A stretch of 34,458 nucleotides of DNA, taken from Chromera velia. Lineage: Eukaryota; Sar; Chromeraceae. The DNA lies in contig JAHBMJ010004388.1 in assembly GCA_018398765.1 (NCBI GenBank), positions 45,114 through 79,571 of the forward strand. Reading direction: 5' to 3'. Shown one piece after another: positions 11,218-20,975 of the stretch (positions within the stretch are counted from its first letter, which is position 1; the number at the start of each line of letters is the position of its first letter). Under the pieces are notes generated by a model. The model did not search any database, was not told the origin of the DNA, and saw only the letters and a program-made list of their open reading frames with translations. Made by a program: the position numbers and the translations under genes.

Positions 11218-13440
11218 ATGATTCGTCATCCTGCCTCCATGCACATCGCCTCTCTCTTCTAGCTCGACCTTCCTTCCTTTGTGAAAGTTTCGTTCGATTC
11301 TCCCTGCTTTCCTTCAGAATGATTCCGAATCGACCTTCGCTCTGTTCTTTTGTTTTCTCCTTCAATCCTTTCTCTGGTGATCCAACGAAGCATGCATGAA
11401 GGGTCTCCCTGGGTGATGATCGTCGGAGAGTTGCGTGGCGTGATTTGAAAAGAGGACAAAGAAGAATAAAACAGTTGAAAGAAAACGAGAAGAAAGACAA
11501 AGACCGCCTGCCCAGGAGTTTTCTCTGCCAACGTGACCGTGACTAGAAGCGCAGAAGGGACTGCTTGGCTTCTCCAAGCCTGATGCAGCTGTCCAACCTT
11601 CGTATGTGTGCGTGTAGCTACGGGCGCGTGACGATTATGATCAACTGCCTCGGAGCCTGTGGGGATCCCTGGAGGGCCGCAGCTTTCGACAAAGCCGGTA
11701 TGTCAGCAGCGTTGGGTGTCTACATGGTTGATGCGTGGGTGCTCTTTTCGTGGATGCCTTACCCGATAATTTCTCCTGTGGAATGCAATAGTTTTCTTCC
11801 TTTTCGCAAGTGCCTCTCTTCCTGCCTCAGCACATTTTTTGGTCTGCTTTTTCCGATATCTGTGTCACTGCACGCGTACTTTCTGGTGTTGATCACGCTC
11901 TCTTGATATCCGGATGGCTTTTCTTTTTTGTTTTCTTGTGCGTTTGTACAGAAAAAGCGGCACGTGCACTGGACGACCCAGGCCTGCCCCCCACGCCAGT
12001 GACTCCAGAAGCCGTTGAGGAAATGAGAAGGCTCCTTCTTCCTTTGGAAGCTGCCAAGAAATGCCTGCAGGTCAGACTGTCCTTTCGTGTTCTTACTCGA
12101 TTCGATTAAAAGGGAACGGCCGTGAGTGCGCCCCCTTCATCGATAGACTCAAGACTATTTCGAAACGGTTATAACTGCACTCAAAGAAAGATCCATGCTT
12201 CTCTCTTCGTCCACCGACGGACAAAGAGATCAGATTTTTACTTGTCTCTCGAGATGTCTGTATCCCTAAAACTCTGAAGTGCTCTTTACCTCTTCGCCTT
12301 TCCTTTGCCCTCCTAGATTCTCTTCCTCTTTGTTTTGCCAGAGAACGCAAACAGAGGCTTGATTGCTGTTGTGCCTGTTGGCGTGCAAAATGGCTGAGTG
12401 CATGATTCTCTTCACACCTCAAGTCCCAATATTCTCTCTCCTTCCCTTCGTATTCTCTTCTGTCTGCGTCTGGACCTGCATGTGCATGCAGATCGAGTGG
12501 TTCGGCCTCCTCCGCATTTTCCGAATTCTGGGAGGTGTTGTCGCGTCAGTCTGCATGGTCATCTGCTGATTTGATTGCGGTTTCTCTCTTTCCCTCTTTC
12601 GCTTTTTCAATCGATGTCCGCGTCTGCAATTAGAGCAAGCACGTGGGTTTGATGACAAGGAATCGTTGAGAGACAGGAGGAAGCACAAATCGGATCATTT
12701 GCACCCATTTCTGATTACACTCCTTCTTCTCTGTCTGCATTTCTGCGTGAATGATTTACAGACCTCTTCCCAAGCTTTCACTTCTTTCCTCCTTAATGCA
12801 TGTCACTGACTGCGAATTGAAACACGCAGGCCAGGTGCCCGAATCGTTCAACTGACTCTGGATGGCAGCAGACTCGAGTCACAGAAGCCTCGTGAGTCAT
12901 TCAGTCCTTCATTCATTCAGGGCGTGTAGAGAGACAGAGAAAGAGAAATAAGAAGCACTCGCCCGCCCTTTTTTTGCTGCCAAGTGAAAGAAAGGGATCA
13001 TTGTGTCACGAAAGTTTTGGCCCGACAGAAGAGAGCCCCGACTTCGTTTTTCTCTCAAGGACATTGTCTGATGTCGATACGTCAACTTGCCGTTTTCTGT
13101 TGATCTTCCCAGCTTCCTTCCTTCATTCCTTCCTTCGTCCTTCCTTCATTTTGTTCCGTGTCACGGACTGACTGACTGACGAAACACTATGATCCTGTAT
13201 GCAGATTGGAGGAGTCGTCTGACAAAGGTGCAGGACATGAGCTACGATGACCTTTTCGAAATGTTGAAGGTGCGCTTGGCAGTCTGCATGCGCCACGTTC
13301 CATTCGGTCCCGCTCACCTCTCAGTGTAAAAATTCAACAAGTACCTGTCTTTTCAAGTTCAAATTTTGATGAACCTCCTTTTCCCTCTCATCTGTTGCCT
13401 GCTCTGCTTTTCCTTCCGACAGTTCCATCCTGCGTCTCTC

Positions 13441-13471
<31 letters not shown>

Positions 13472-14065
13472 GCAGATGTTCCTGAAAGGGGTCAAGGAGA
13501 TCTCGGTCAGTTCATTATTGGAGCAGGAAAAGAAAGGAAAGGGCAGGGCTTCACTCGTCTCGGCTCGACCTGCACGAACACCCAGCAGAGTTTTCCGCTT
13601 CCGAAGCGTCTCCGGAAAGGAAGGTCGACTAGACCATCCTGCCTCATTCCTGCCAAATAGTAACCCATGTGACTTGGATAGCAAAGTAATTGTAGAAATA
13701 GCAATCTTGTGCAGAGATTTTAGACCAGCATCTCTCTTTTCACTTGCCCTGAAGGAAAAAAAAAAACGGAACAGGGAAAAAGGCAGGGTTGCTGGAGACG
13801 GCGACATGTTTCCCCACTGAGCCCAAAATTTAATGAGCCGTCGGGGCCCCATCTGTGGCGGTGTACTCCCAGTTATGCACAAATGATTATGCGTTTGTAC
13901 ACCAACACATGCTTATGAATACAAACACAACCATGCAGCTCGAGCTCCGAGAGGCCCAACTTGAGGGAGCAGAGCCGGAGGATGTGGCGGAGGTGGGAGG
14001 GGACCCTGTGCCTCTCTGCAAGGTCTGTCAGAAGGAGAGGGTGGGAGGAGATGTGATTGATTGAC

Positions 14066-14100
<35 letters not shown>

Positions 14101-14808
14101 CTGATTGACTGATTGATTGATTGACTGATTGAGCGTTGAGGAGGGCGAAGGTGGCAGGAAAGAACTTACCACTCACTCACCCACTCACTCACTCACTTAC
14201 TTACTCACTCCAAGTCGCCCTCCCTCAAGCGATCTCTGATTCACTTACTCATGCACTAAGCCCGTGGGTTTGCATCTACAGTGTCCATTCTAGACCTCCC
14301 CGCCCCTCTTTGAGTCTACAAGGCGTATCGAAAACCAGACTTAAAAGAGACATCAAGTTCAGATGCCAGATGGTTTGTTGTTTTTAGTTGCTGCGATTTA
14401 AGACTCTTTTTCAGCTTGCTTCTTCCCGCGCTACATGAATAAGGCGTAGAGTAAGTCAGCATCAAGGCAGTGCGTGAAAACAAATAAAAGCTGGCGAAAA
14501 GAAGCGACAAAGTTGGTGGGTGCAGGAGTAAGTCAACCACCATGAGTGAGTGGATGAGTGATGCCCGTCTCCCTGACTGCCCGCAGGCCTTCGTCAATGC
14601 ACTCGTCCGAATCTTTGCACGGTCGGTCAGTCAGTCAGTCAGTCAGCCAGTCGGTCAGTCAGTCAGTCAGTCATGCAGTCGGTCAGTCGGTCAGTCAGTC
14701 GGTCAGTCGGTCAGTCAGTCGGTCGGTCAGTCAGTCAGCCAGTCAGTCACTCAATCGGTCGGTCAGTCAGTCGGTCAGTCAGTCAGTCAGTCGGTCAGTC
14801 GGTCAGTC

Positions 14809-14840
<32 letters not shown>

Positions 14841-15111
14841 AGTCAGTCAGTCAGTCAGCCAGCCAGCCAGTCAGTCAGTCAGTCAGTCAGTCAGTCGGTC
14901 AGTCAGTCAGCCAGTCAGTCACTCAATCGGTCGGTCAGTCAGTCAGTCAGTCAGTCAGAGGGTGAATTCTCAAACTAGGTCTTCCGTCTGTCTGTTTTAT
15001 GGGGTGTCATTTTTTTCCGTCTGTTAGTCTGTCTGTCTGTCTATTGTGTTCATGAAGAAAAGAAGGGAGAAGAAGAAACATATAATCTGTCTGTCTGTCT
15101 GTCTGTCTGTT

Positions 15112-15152
<41 letters not shown>

Positions 15153-16342
15153 TTTTGTCTGTTATGTACACGAAGAAAAGAAGGGAATAGAAGAAGCATA
15201 TAGTCTGTCTGTCCGTCTCTTTCAGGACTTCCGTTTCTCCGTTTTGGTACCTGCACTTTCCGTCACATTTCCTTCCCACTGGCTTCTTTCCTTCCCATTG
15301 CATGCAGAGACGTGGAACTTCTTTTGCCTGGGAGGAAGGATGTGTGCGTGACCAGCTGCTGCCCTGGTCAGTTTGTTCTGTCTCGGTTTTCTTTTAGATT
15401 GTTCCACCTTGATGTGTTCCGTAACGTGTGCGCTAAATGGGCTGAGACTTCATGAGGTGGAGTTCTGTCTGTCTCTCCATGTGGACACTCTCTCCCTTCT
15501 TTCCCGAGGACAAAGTGAGTTACACACTTTCTTTTCTTCTATGCTTTGAGCGCTTCTGTGCTGTCTCCCTTTTTTGCCATTCCTCTTCCCACAGACTGAA
15601 TCCGCCTCAGACTTTTCTTTGCCAGCTGACAAAGAGAGCCTGTACAAAGATCCAAAGCTGCATGCGTCCACCTGCAGGAACGTACATCGGGAGCGAAAGA
15701 GCATGTGAGTCAGAGAAGACGGAGATGGCAGAAGAGAATGAAATTTTGGCTATGCTTCTGGCCGTTGGCTCGCCTCACGCGCTTGGCAAATGTATATTTT
15801 GCTGACTTGTGTGTCCTGTATTTCCATGTGGTGATAAAAAGATATCCTTCGTGTTGAAAAGAATTCTGTATGAAAATCTCTTTATCAACACATTCTGCTC
15901 TTTTTTGTGTCCTGAATTTCCAACTTCTGCTCCCCTCTCGGAAACAAAGCCCGCATCATTTTCTGTATGTCACCTTTTTGTACTTCGTTTATGCATTTAT
16001 TTGCTCTTTGCTACTGAGTCCTTCATGCGACCTTCTTTGAAATATGGGGCCCTCGGACAAAAGGAAATCTTTTCCATTTTTCCCATTTTTTTGTACCCAT
16101 ACGTCCTCTCAGCGGTCAATTGACAAATCGACACAGACAAACCAGACATGGGTAAAGGATCTTCGTGAAGCATCCATACATCATGCATGAGATTCCGCCC
16201 CGATCTGGATTCATCTTTAATTGATCTGAATCAATGGTCCTGCTGAACTGCAGTGGAACCTGTCCGTCTTGCAACTCTGCCGGGAGGAGATAACAGCAAC
16301 GGGAAAATGTTTGCCAAAAATGGCGAAGAAATTCCTTTTTGA
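8833..16342 (+). CDS. Carbonyl-reductase-like short-chain dehydrogenase (SDR) with a degenerate active site, 18 exons, N-terminus incomplete
   Basis: Exons: 8833-8899, 9062-9301, 9671-9714, 10182-10289, 10373-10413, 10744-10777, 11075-11127, 11618-11697, 11952-12070, 12492-12534, 12835-12891, 13205-13269, 13476-13505, 13939-14022, 14587-14621, 15308-15366, 15678-15704 and 16254-16342. All phases agree: 1275 bp, 424 codons plus TGA. Fold landmarks: SVSLVLGGGELGKKILVELA (beta-1 and glycine motif, residues ~96-115), SAVIFGGSAAE, LLVDVTDDDSLTSL, YGRVTIMINCLGA (NNAG position), IEWFGLLRIF, ARIVQLTLDG, VPLCKAFVNALVRIFA, CVTSCCPG and LEPVRLATLPGG near the end, as in CBR1. The catalytic set is altered: Asn to Glu264, Ser lost in QLTL, and YxxxK to V351-P-L-C-K355, with only Lys kept. 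The family reduces carbonyls with NADPH; this member is probably non-catalytic. A ~95-residue N-terminal extension is unexplained. Alternatives exist for the exon 6 end (10798) and the exon 16 end (read-through to TGA at 15453). Confidence 0.8.
10118..10180. repeat. CT then TG microsatellite abutting an SDR 3' splice site
   Basis: (CT)n passes into (TG)n and ends in TAG at 10180-10181, the acceptor of SDR exon 4. The microsatellite itself supplies the polypyrimidine tract. Confidence 0.9.
10388..10687. repeat. 50-bp minisatellite, six copies, derived from SDR exon 5 and its 5' splice site
   Basis: Units start at 10388, 10438, 10488, 10538, 10588 and 10638, with only a few differences among them. 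Unit 1 overlaps the end of exon 5 (LDEQFDDNW) and the donor TGGAG/GTTCCAG, so each later unit carries a copy of the exon end plus the donor. A single G/C variant (GAACAG in units 1, 4, 6; GAACAC in units 2, 3, 5) switches an AG dinucleotide on or off after a T-rich stretch. Fifty is not a multiple of three, so using another copy's donor usually changes frame. Confidence 0.95.
13437..13475. repeat. CT/TGTC microsatellite serving as a polypyrimidine tract
   Basis: (TC)n with TGTC units ends directly at TGCAG (13471-13475), the acceptor of SDR exon 13. Confidence 0.85.
14055..14130. repeat. TGAT tetranucleotide array
   Basis: (ATTG/ACTG)n in the SDR intron after exon 14, about 35 bases from its donor at 14023. 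Confidence 0.95.
14160..14212. repeat. ACTC tetranucleotide array
   Basis: (ACTC)n with ACTT variants, in the same SDR intron as the TGAT array. Confidence 0.9.
14622..14959. repeat. GTCA tetranucleotide array starting exactly at the SDR exon 15 donor
   Basis: About 340 bp of (GTCA)n with GTCG, GCCA and CTCA variants, including longer repeated blocks (for example GCCAGTCAGTCACTCAATCG near 14737 and again near 14909). It starts at the GT that ends exon 15 at 14621. GTCAGT is also the form of several other donors in this gene (9302, 10778, 13506, 15367), so the array is a chain of donor-like hexamers. The V/S/Q-rich ORFs across it are repeat translations. Confidence 0.95.
15023..15154. repeat. 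TGTC arrays in a duplicated block
   Basis: Two (TGTC)n stretches (15028-15044 and 15087-15153) are separated and followed by similar AGAAAAGAAGGGA segments (15057 and 15174), so a block of about 115 bp appears duplicated. It lies in the SDR intron before exon 16. Confidence 0.8.
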
Positions 16343-16417
16343 ATGAGGCAGGTTCATCAGATACTTTTCATCATATGAATCTTTAGCTGAAGCTGAAAGA
16401 AGTATGAAAAGAAACCT

Positions 16418-16460
16418 GTGATGTGATGTGATGTGATGTGATGTGATGTGATGTGATGTG
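16418..16460. repeat. TGATG pentanucleotide array
   Basis: About eight head-to-tail copies of TGATG, 75 bases past the SDR stop codon. CT (16483-16563) and TG (16565-16597, 16657-16687) microsatellites follow. Confidence 0.95.
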
Positions 16461-16514
16461 TGTTATGTGTTGTGTCTTACGTGCTCTCTCTCTCTCTGTC
16501 TCTCTCTCTCTCTG

Positions 16515-16553
<39 letters not shown>

Positions 16554-16560
16554 TTCTCTC

Positions 16561-16597
<37 letters not shown>

Positions 16598-16652
16598 ATG
16601 CGGAGAAACTGCATCGTGAATGAGGTGGGAACATTCTGCGTGCACTGCTGTT

Positions 16653-16689
<37 letters not shown>

Positions 16690-17104
16690 CAAATTAATCA
16701 AATTTTAAACTTACTGAAATTTGTTTTTCAAAATACCTTTAAAAATCTTTGCACACATAAAAATCTTTGCAATCGTTTGTTTTAGAGTATATAATCTGAA
16801 AAATGTAAGAAATATTAAGAAATCACTTTATTGTTCCATAATTTTGCTTAAAACTTTGCAGGTAGTTAGAATGCCAGTGCTTTGGGATCTTCGGCTAAGG
16901 TTTTACAAGATTCTATAAGATTTTAGCTAAGATGTTTAATAATACCTAGAATAACACAGACTTTTGCACGCAAAAAGGCTTGGAGTGCCGAAACTCTGCC
17001 TGTATTCATCTTTTTTCTTTTCTTACTAGTTTTTTCAGTATGTTTTTATTTTAATTGCCATAGTAATGTTATAGTTGTACTAAACTGCCCTTAGTAACTG
17101 AGTC

Positions 17105-17141
17105 GTAGTAGTAGTAGTAGTAGTAGTAGCAGTAGTAGTAG
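17105..17141. repeat. GTA triplet array at the 3' side of the RT element
   Basis: (GTA)n with one GCA interruption. The 16-base GTAGCAGTAGTAGTAG at 17126-17141 is repeated at 19663-19678 on the other side of the retroelement. It may be a LINE-style simple 3' tail and/or a target-site duplication. Confidence 0.75.
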
Positions 17142-17289
17142 GGGGGGAGACATTGACTTAAAGTTTGTTCCTAGCATCTAGCCTATGCGTCTTTCGTCTC
17201 TTCCTTCTGTCCTGGTTCCTGCTCTCGCTGCTAGCTCTCTCTCTCATGCGACCGCATATTTGAAGCTCCTCCGTCCGAATGCCTTCTTC

Positions 17290-19045
17290 AGCATTTACTA
17301 AGTACTTCCTATCCCTCAGTCATGACCAGCGCACTGCCTACTCCTCCTTCCTCCCAGCCCTCCCCCTGCACTCCTCTGATCCCCTGAATGCACGCGCTTG
17401 CCGCTTTCAGGTGGGCAATCTGCAGTTGGGCTTGGATCCGGCCGCACGTCTTACTCATGTGTTGCCCCCATTTCTCACTCAATCGCTCTGCCACCCTCTT
17501 CAAAAATATTTTAGCCTCCCCCTCTATCGTCCCGTCGACCGCACTCACGAGTGGGGTGAAGTCGCATCCTCTGTCTATAGTTGCCTGCCCATGTTTCCTC
17601 TTCTTTTCTTCTGCTGCTGCTTTGAGGGCTTGAGTCCACGTCACCTTCTCCCTCAAGGCGGCGTGTGGGTTTATCACCCTGGTATCAAAAATTGCTAGCC
17701 TCTGTGGAGCATAGGCCCTCCGGATTTGGAAGTCCCCCCTTAGTGCCGGACATCCCTACACCTCCCCTTCCTCCCTAATGATCAGCTCCTTTGCGTGAAC
17801 CGCTCTCGCGGGGTATGCTTCCACTGCTAGACTCGCCCATGTGCGGTTGACTTCGTCATGTCGCAGCGTAGGCAGTCTCCCTACTGGGCAGTTAAGGGCG
17901 TGTTGCAGACTCCACCTTCCTCCACATCCCTTATATCTGCTCTTCTTCCTCCTTACCCTCCCCTGATATCGGATTGTTATCACATCCCAGAATTTGTTTA
18001 GGCTGAGATTCATTCCGTGTTCCTTCAAAGGGGTGGCCGTCAGCCATCCTGACTGCTTCTTTTCTTTTGACTGCCTGACTTCCTCACACTGGTCCTCACT
18101 GGCTACCTAACCTCTCCCACTCCTTCTCTACTGTTTGTTTTACTACTTTTTTGTGGGCTGCCCTTGCCTAAGGCTTCTGCCCCCTTTTCACGTGCTCGTC
18201 TGCGTCTATGTCCTCTCCGCGAAGGATGGCCTCTGTGATCGCTTTACTAGCTGCGGCTGAGGTCTTATAGTCCCTGTCCGCTGTTTTGGTGGGTTAAACA
18301 CAACTTTGGGGATGCCTAGGCCTAACAGTTGGACTGGGAGGGCGGCAACGTCTCTCAGCTATACGTCATACTAGGTGGGGGGCCCTCCGTTCTGTCGTCC
18401 TTTCATTAGGGCGGGGATGAGGCGGTCTCTGATCATGCCTTCCAGCTGCCCCATCTGTCCCTCCGCCCCTGGCACTACCCGCGCCACAAACTTCTATTTG
18501 TGTTGCAGGGATTTGGAACAGGCTGCGTATGCTTTGTATGGGGCAAATTCTGCTGCTGTTGCGACTCTCTTCACGTTTCTGGCCCACTCTTTCACCTTCT
18601 CCTGCACCCATTTCTCTCTGTGTGCATCCGTGCCTACGTGCCCCCCTAGGAGACGCGTCTCTTCTACTATTTGTAGGTTGGGGAACTCTGCAAAAATCTC
18701 CTTGGCTTTCTGCATAAATTGCGGGAGCACTGCAAGGATCAACTTGTCTACCTCCACTACATACCCTACCGCAGGCCCCTTTTTGACTAACTCGCGTAGC
18801 CATGCTCGCAGCTGGCGCAACCAGCCGGTATTGGATGCGTCATCTGCATACCAGAGCTGGTGCTAATATCTCTGGGGAGGATTGGGCTCCTGCTGCTGTT
18901 GCTTTTTCTGCTCCGTTCCGGCTACTACCCCCCCCTCCATTCCATCTATCCACTGTGTAAAACCAGTTATTTCCATTTTGGGCCGATGCGAAGGCGGCTA
19001 AAGAGGACGATGCTATGCGATGCGAATCGCTAAGGGGTGGGGCTG
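17290..19045 (-). pseudogene. Reverse transcriptase of a LINE-like element, multiply broken
   Basis: Reading the minus strand downward, a degraded motif B (QPHPLA, compare QGDPLA) lies near 19040. The catalytic box LWYADDAS is at 18845-18820. Then come GPAVGYVVEVDKLIL, RLLGGHVGTD, PYKAYAACSKSLQHK with a TAG where Trp is usual (18494), GAEGQMGQLEGMIRDRLIPA, and after a frame change AALPVQLLGLGI and YKTSAAASKAITEAILRGED. The C-terminal Cys/His segment CGGRWSLQHALNCPVG with LRHDEV lies at about 17930-17850. A final domain contains [16 protein letters not shown] and [11 protein letters not shown], 17677-17309. At least three stops or frameshifts break the ORF, so it cannot make an active enzyme. 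The family copies its own RNA into genomic DNA. Identity rests on YADD plus the ordered downstream motifs. Confidence 0.85.
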
Positions 19046-19250
19046 GTGGGCGAGCTGAGGGGGGGTACGAGTGGAGGGAGGAGGGGGAGGATGAGGAGGA
19101 TGAGGAAGAGGACGAAGAAGAAGAGGCATGGAGGGAGGAGGAGGAGGAAGAGGAGGAGGAGGAGGAGGAGGAGGAGGAGGGGGAGGGGGGAGAGGGGGAG
19201 GGAGAGGAGGGGGAGGATGAAATGGGGGAGGAAACTGAAGATGATGAAAG
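19040..19250. repeat. Purine-rich GGA/GAG tract
   Basis: Nearly pure GA on the plus strand, producing a poly-Glu ORF in one frame and a poly-Arg ORF in another. Neither looks like a gene. It sits where the 5' half of the RT domain would be expected, and may mark the truncation point. Confidence 0.85.
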
Positions 19251-19376
19251 GGCGGCTGCCTGTCTACCTGTCTTATGTATCAGGTTGTCCTCTCTTCCTG
19301 TCTGGTTAGGCGTATGAGTGGTTGTAGCGGTGTGTGTATGCTCTTTAGCTTCCTGTCTTCTGTTTCTCGCCCCTGT

Positions 19377-19662
19377 CTGTTTCTCCCTATTTGTTTGGCT
19401 GCTCTCGCTTGCCTCTGGCTAATTCTCTCTGTCTGCCTGTCTGCTCCTAGTTGCTCCTGACTGATTCTTTCTATCCGGCTGGCTGCTCTCACTCGTTCCT
19501 GGCTGTGTCTCTTTGTCTGCCTGTCTGCTCTCACTCGCCTCTAACTGATTCTCTCTGTCCGGCTGGCTGCTCTCAGTCGTTCCTGGCTATGTCTTGCTGT
19601 CTGCCTGTCTGCTCTCACTCGCCCCTGTCTGACTCTCTCTGTCCGGCTGGCTGCTCTCGCTC
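19377..19662. repeat. 84-bp minisatellite, about 3.4 copies
   Basis: Units begin near 19377, 19461, 19545 and 19629 with the core CCGGCTGGCTGCTCTC. The period is a multiple of three, so open frames persist: a 28-residue repeat with PAGCSHSFLA / LPVCSHSP on the plus strand, and RADRQTER-type repeats on the minus strand. No start, splice or family evidence shows that it is translated. Confidence 0.9.
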
Positions 19663-20860
19663 GTAGCAGTAGTAGTAGAGTACATGCAGCCTAAAGTACA
19701 CTGTAGAAGTAAAATTAAGTAGTACACTATAGTACAGTACAGTTTCACCAGCCTGTCCCGCTTTGCCGCGTTTTATCAAGTTATGCAGGCCACTCACTAG
19801 GCTGCTCACCGCCCGCAAACCACCTTTTTGTCTATAGTTTTTTTGTGTTTTTAATAAGTTTTACGAGCTTTTTAGTTATAATTTTAGAGGAATGATGGTT
19901 TTAAATGAAGGATCTGCCAAAACCTAGGCCAAAACGCTGAACTACAAGATATACATAAGTAAAAGTTATATACTAAGGTATGTATATATAGGGCCTACTA
20001 TAAACTTCTAACCCGCCACTTTATTACATAATGTATGTACCTTAAACTTAACCTTAAAGGATCTTAAAGGCTTAAACCTGATTGAAGATGTGGTAATCAT
20101 GGTAAAAGCATTTTTTAAAACAACAATATAAGTATTATATAACAAAGAGGTCCTTCTTTACCTATGCTGACTTGCCAAACGCTATACGCCTAATCATGGG
20201 CCGATGGTGATAGCGTATAATAGTGATGATGATGAGATGTCCTTGTCAATATCTTTTGAATGGCACTGCACTTAAATAATAAAAAAGTGCAGATTTTGGG
20301 GTTTAATACAGGGACTTGATTTGGCATCTGACGAGTTTGTAAAAGCTAGTGCAGAAGCTTTCAAGTGTAGCTTCAAGTTTGATGTCAGATCATTGAGATC
20401 AATTAGATTGCAAAATGACCATGGAGTACATATTGAGCATCGGTTTTCAGTTTAAAGAGACACCATTTTTAACAAATTTTAAGGATAAAAGATCATCATA
20501 AAGGCAAGGGAACGGGCTAAGGAACGGCGCAGATAGTTTTAATCATGATATGTGAATTTCTATTATATACAATAGTATATAGTATCTTTTACTAAGCTTT
20601 TTATCCATAGGTTTTAAGCTAGGTTCAAAGTTTTAAGTTTATTATTTTTATTTAGTTTAGAAGCTTTTACTAAGTCAACATCATTGATATTATCCATATA
20701 ATAATGTAACAAACTTTGATAAAGCATTAAAGTAGAGATAAAAAAACCTTCAAAGACCCTCTAGAACGCTAGAAAGAAAAAGAACAAAATATTTGTTTGG
20801 TACAGTAGTGAATGAATGAATGATGTAGTACAGTGCAGTTTCGTTAAATTAATTCAGCCG
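19663..20860. other. AT-rich island, no gene recognised
   Basis: Sharp AT-rich block. The 17-base TAGTACAGTACAGTTTC at 19730-19746 recurs with one change at 20826-20842, bracketing 1.1 kb. At 20176-20215 ACGCTAT..ATAGCGT form a short stem, in a segment resembling the island at 2880-3640. No coding frame longer than chance is convincing. Confidence 0.6.
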
Positions 20861-20975
20861 GTCTCTACCGATCTTTACAAGGCAATTGAAAAGCAAGCAG
20901 CAAATCGTGAGCGGCATGGTCGTCTTACTGACTGTAACGAAAGTTTGGAAACCTTCATGTGATATAGGTCTACAC

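Larger units (their letters stand above)
16343..17141. other. Intergenic region with microsatellites then AT-rich DNA
   Basis: After the SDR stop there are TGATG, CT and TG arrays, then AT-rich sequence from 16690 holding a short direct repeat (AAAATCTTTGCA at 16742 and 16760). It ends in a GTA triplet array at 17105-17141. I see no exon and no RNA gene. Confidence 0.6.
17142..19662 (-). mobile_element. Decayed non-LTR-like retroelement bounded by a 16-base direct repeat
   Basis: The block holds reverse-transcriptase relics in the minus orientation, a GA-rich tract (19040-19250) and an 84-bp minisatellite, and is flanked by GTAGCAGTAGTAGTAG on both sides (17126-17141, 19663-19678). The orientation puts the 3' end at the left, beside the triplet array. 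Upstream RT motifs are not found, so the copy is probably 5'-truncated. The boundaries are inference, because the flanking repeat is low-complexity. Confidence 0.6.

Noticed and set aside
14542..15027. Long V/S/Q-rich ORFs in three frames (VSQSVSQ repeats)
   Set aside because: They are translations of the GTCA array inside an SDR intron; the flanking exons join across it in phase.
15398..15521. Alternative SDR exon reading LHEVEFCLSLHVDTLSLLSRG
   Set aside because: It needs a 31-bp intron and gives no SDR C-terminal motif. Joining 15366 to 15678 and 16254 gives CCPG..LEPVRLATLPGG, which fits the family.
15594..15715. Terminal exon TESASDFSLPADKESLYKDP ending at TGA
   Set aside because: Plausible codons, but the frame does not join an SDR exon in phase. 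The same DNA supplies the 27-bp exon 15678-15704 in the correct frame.
19015..19317. Poly-Glu and poly-Arg ORFs
   Set aside because: Products of a GGA/GAG purine tract inside the decayed retroelement, with no start context, splice sites or family signal.
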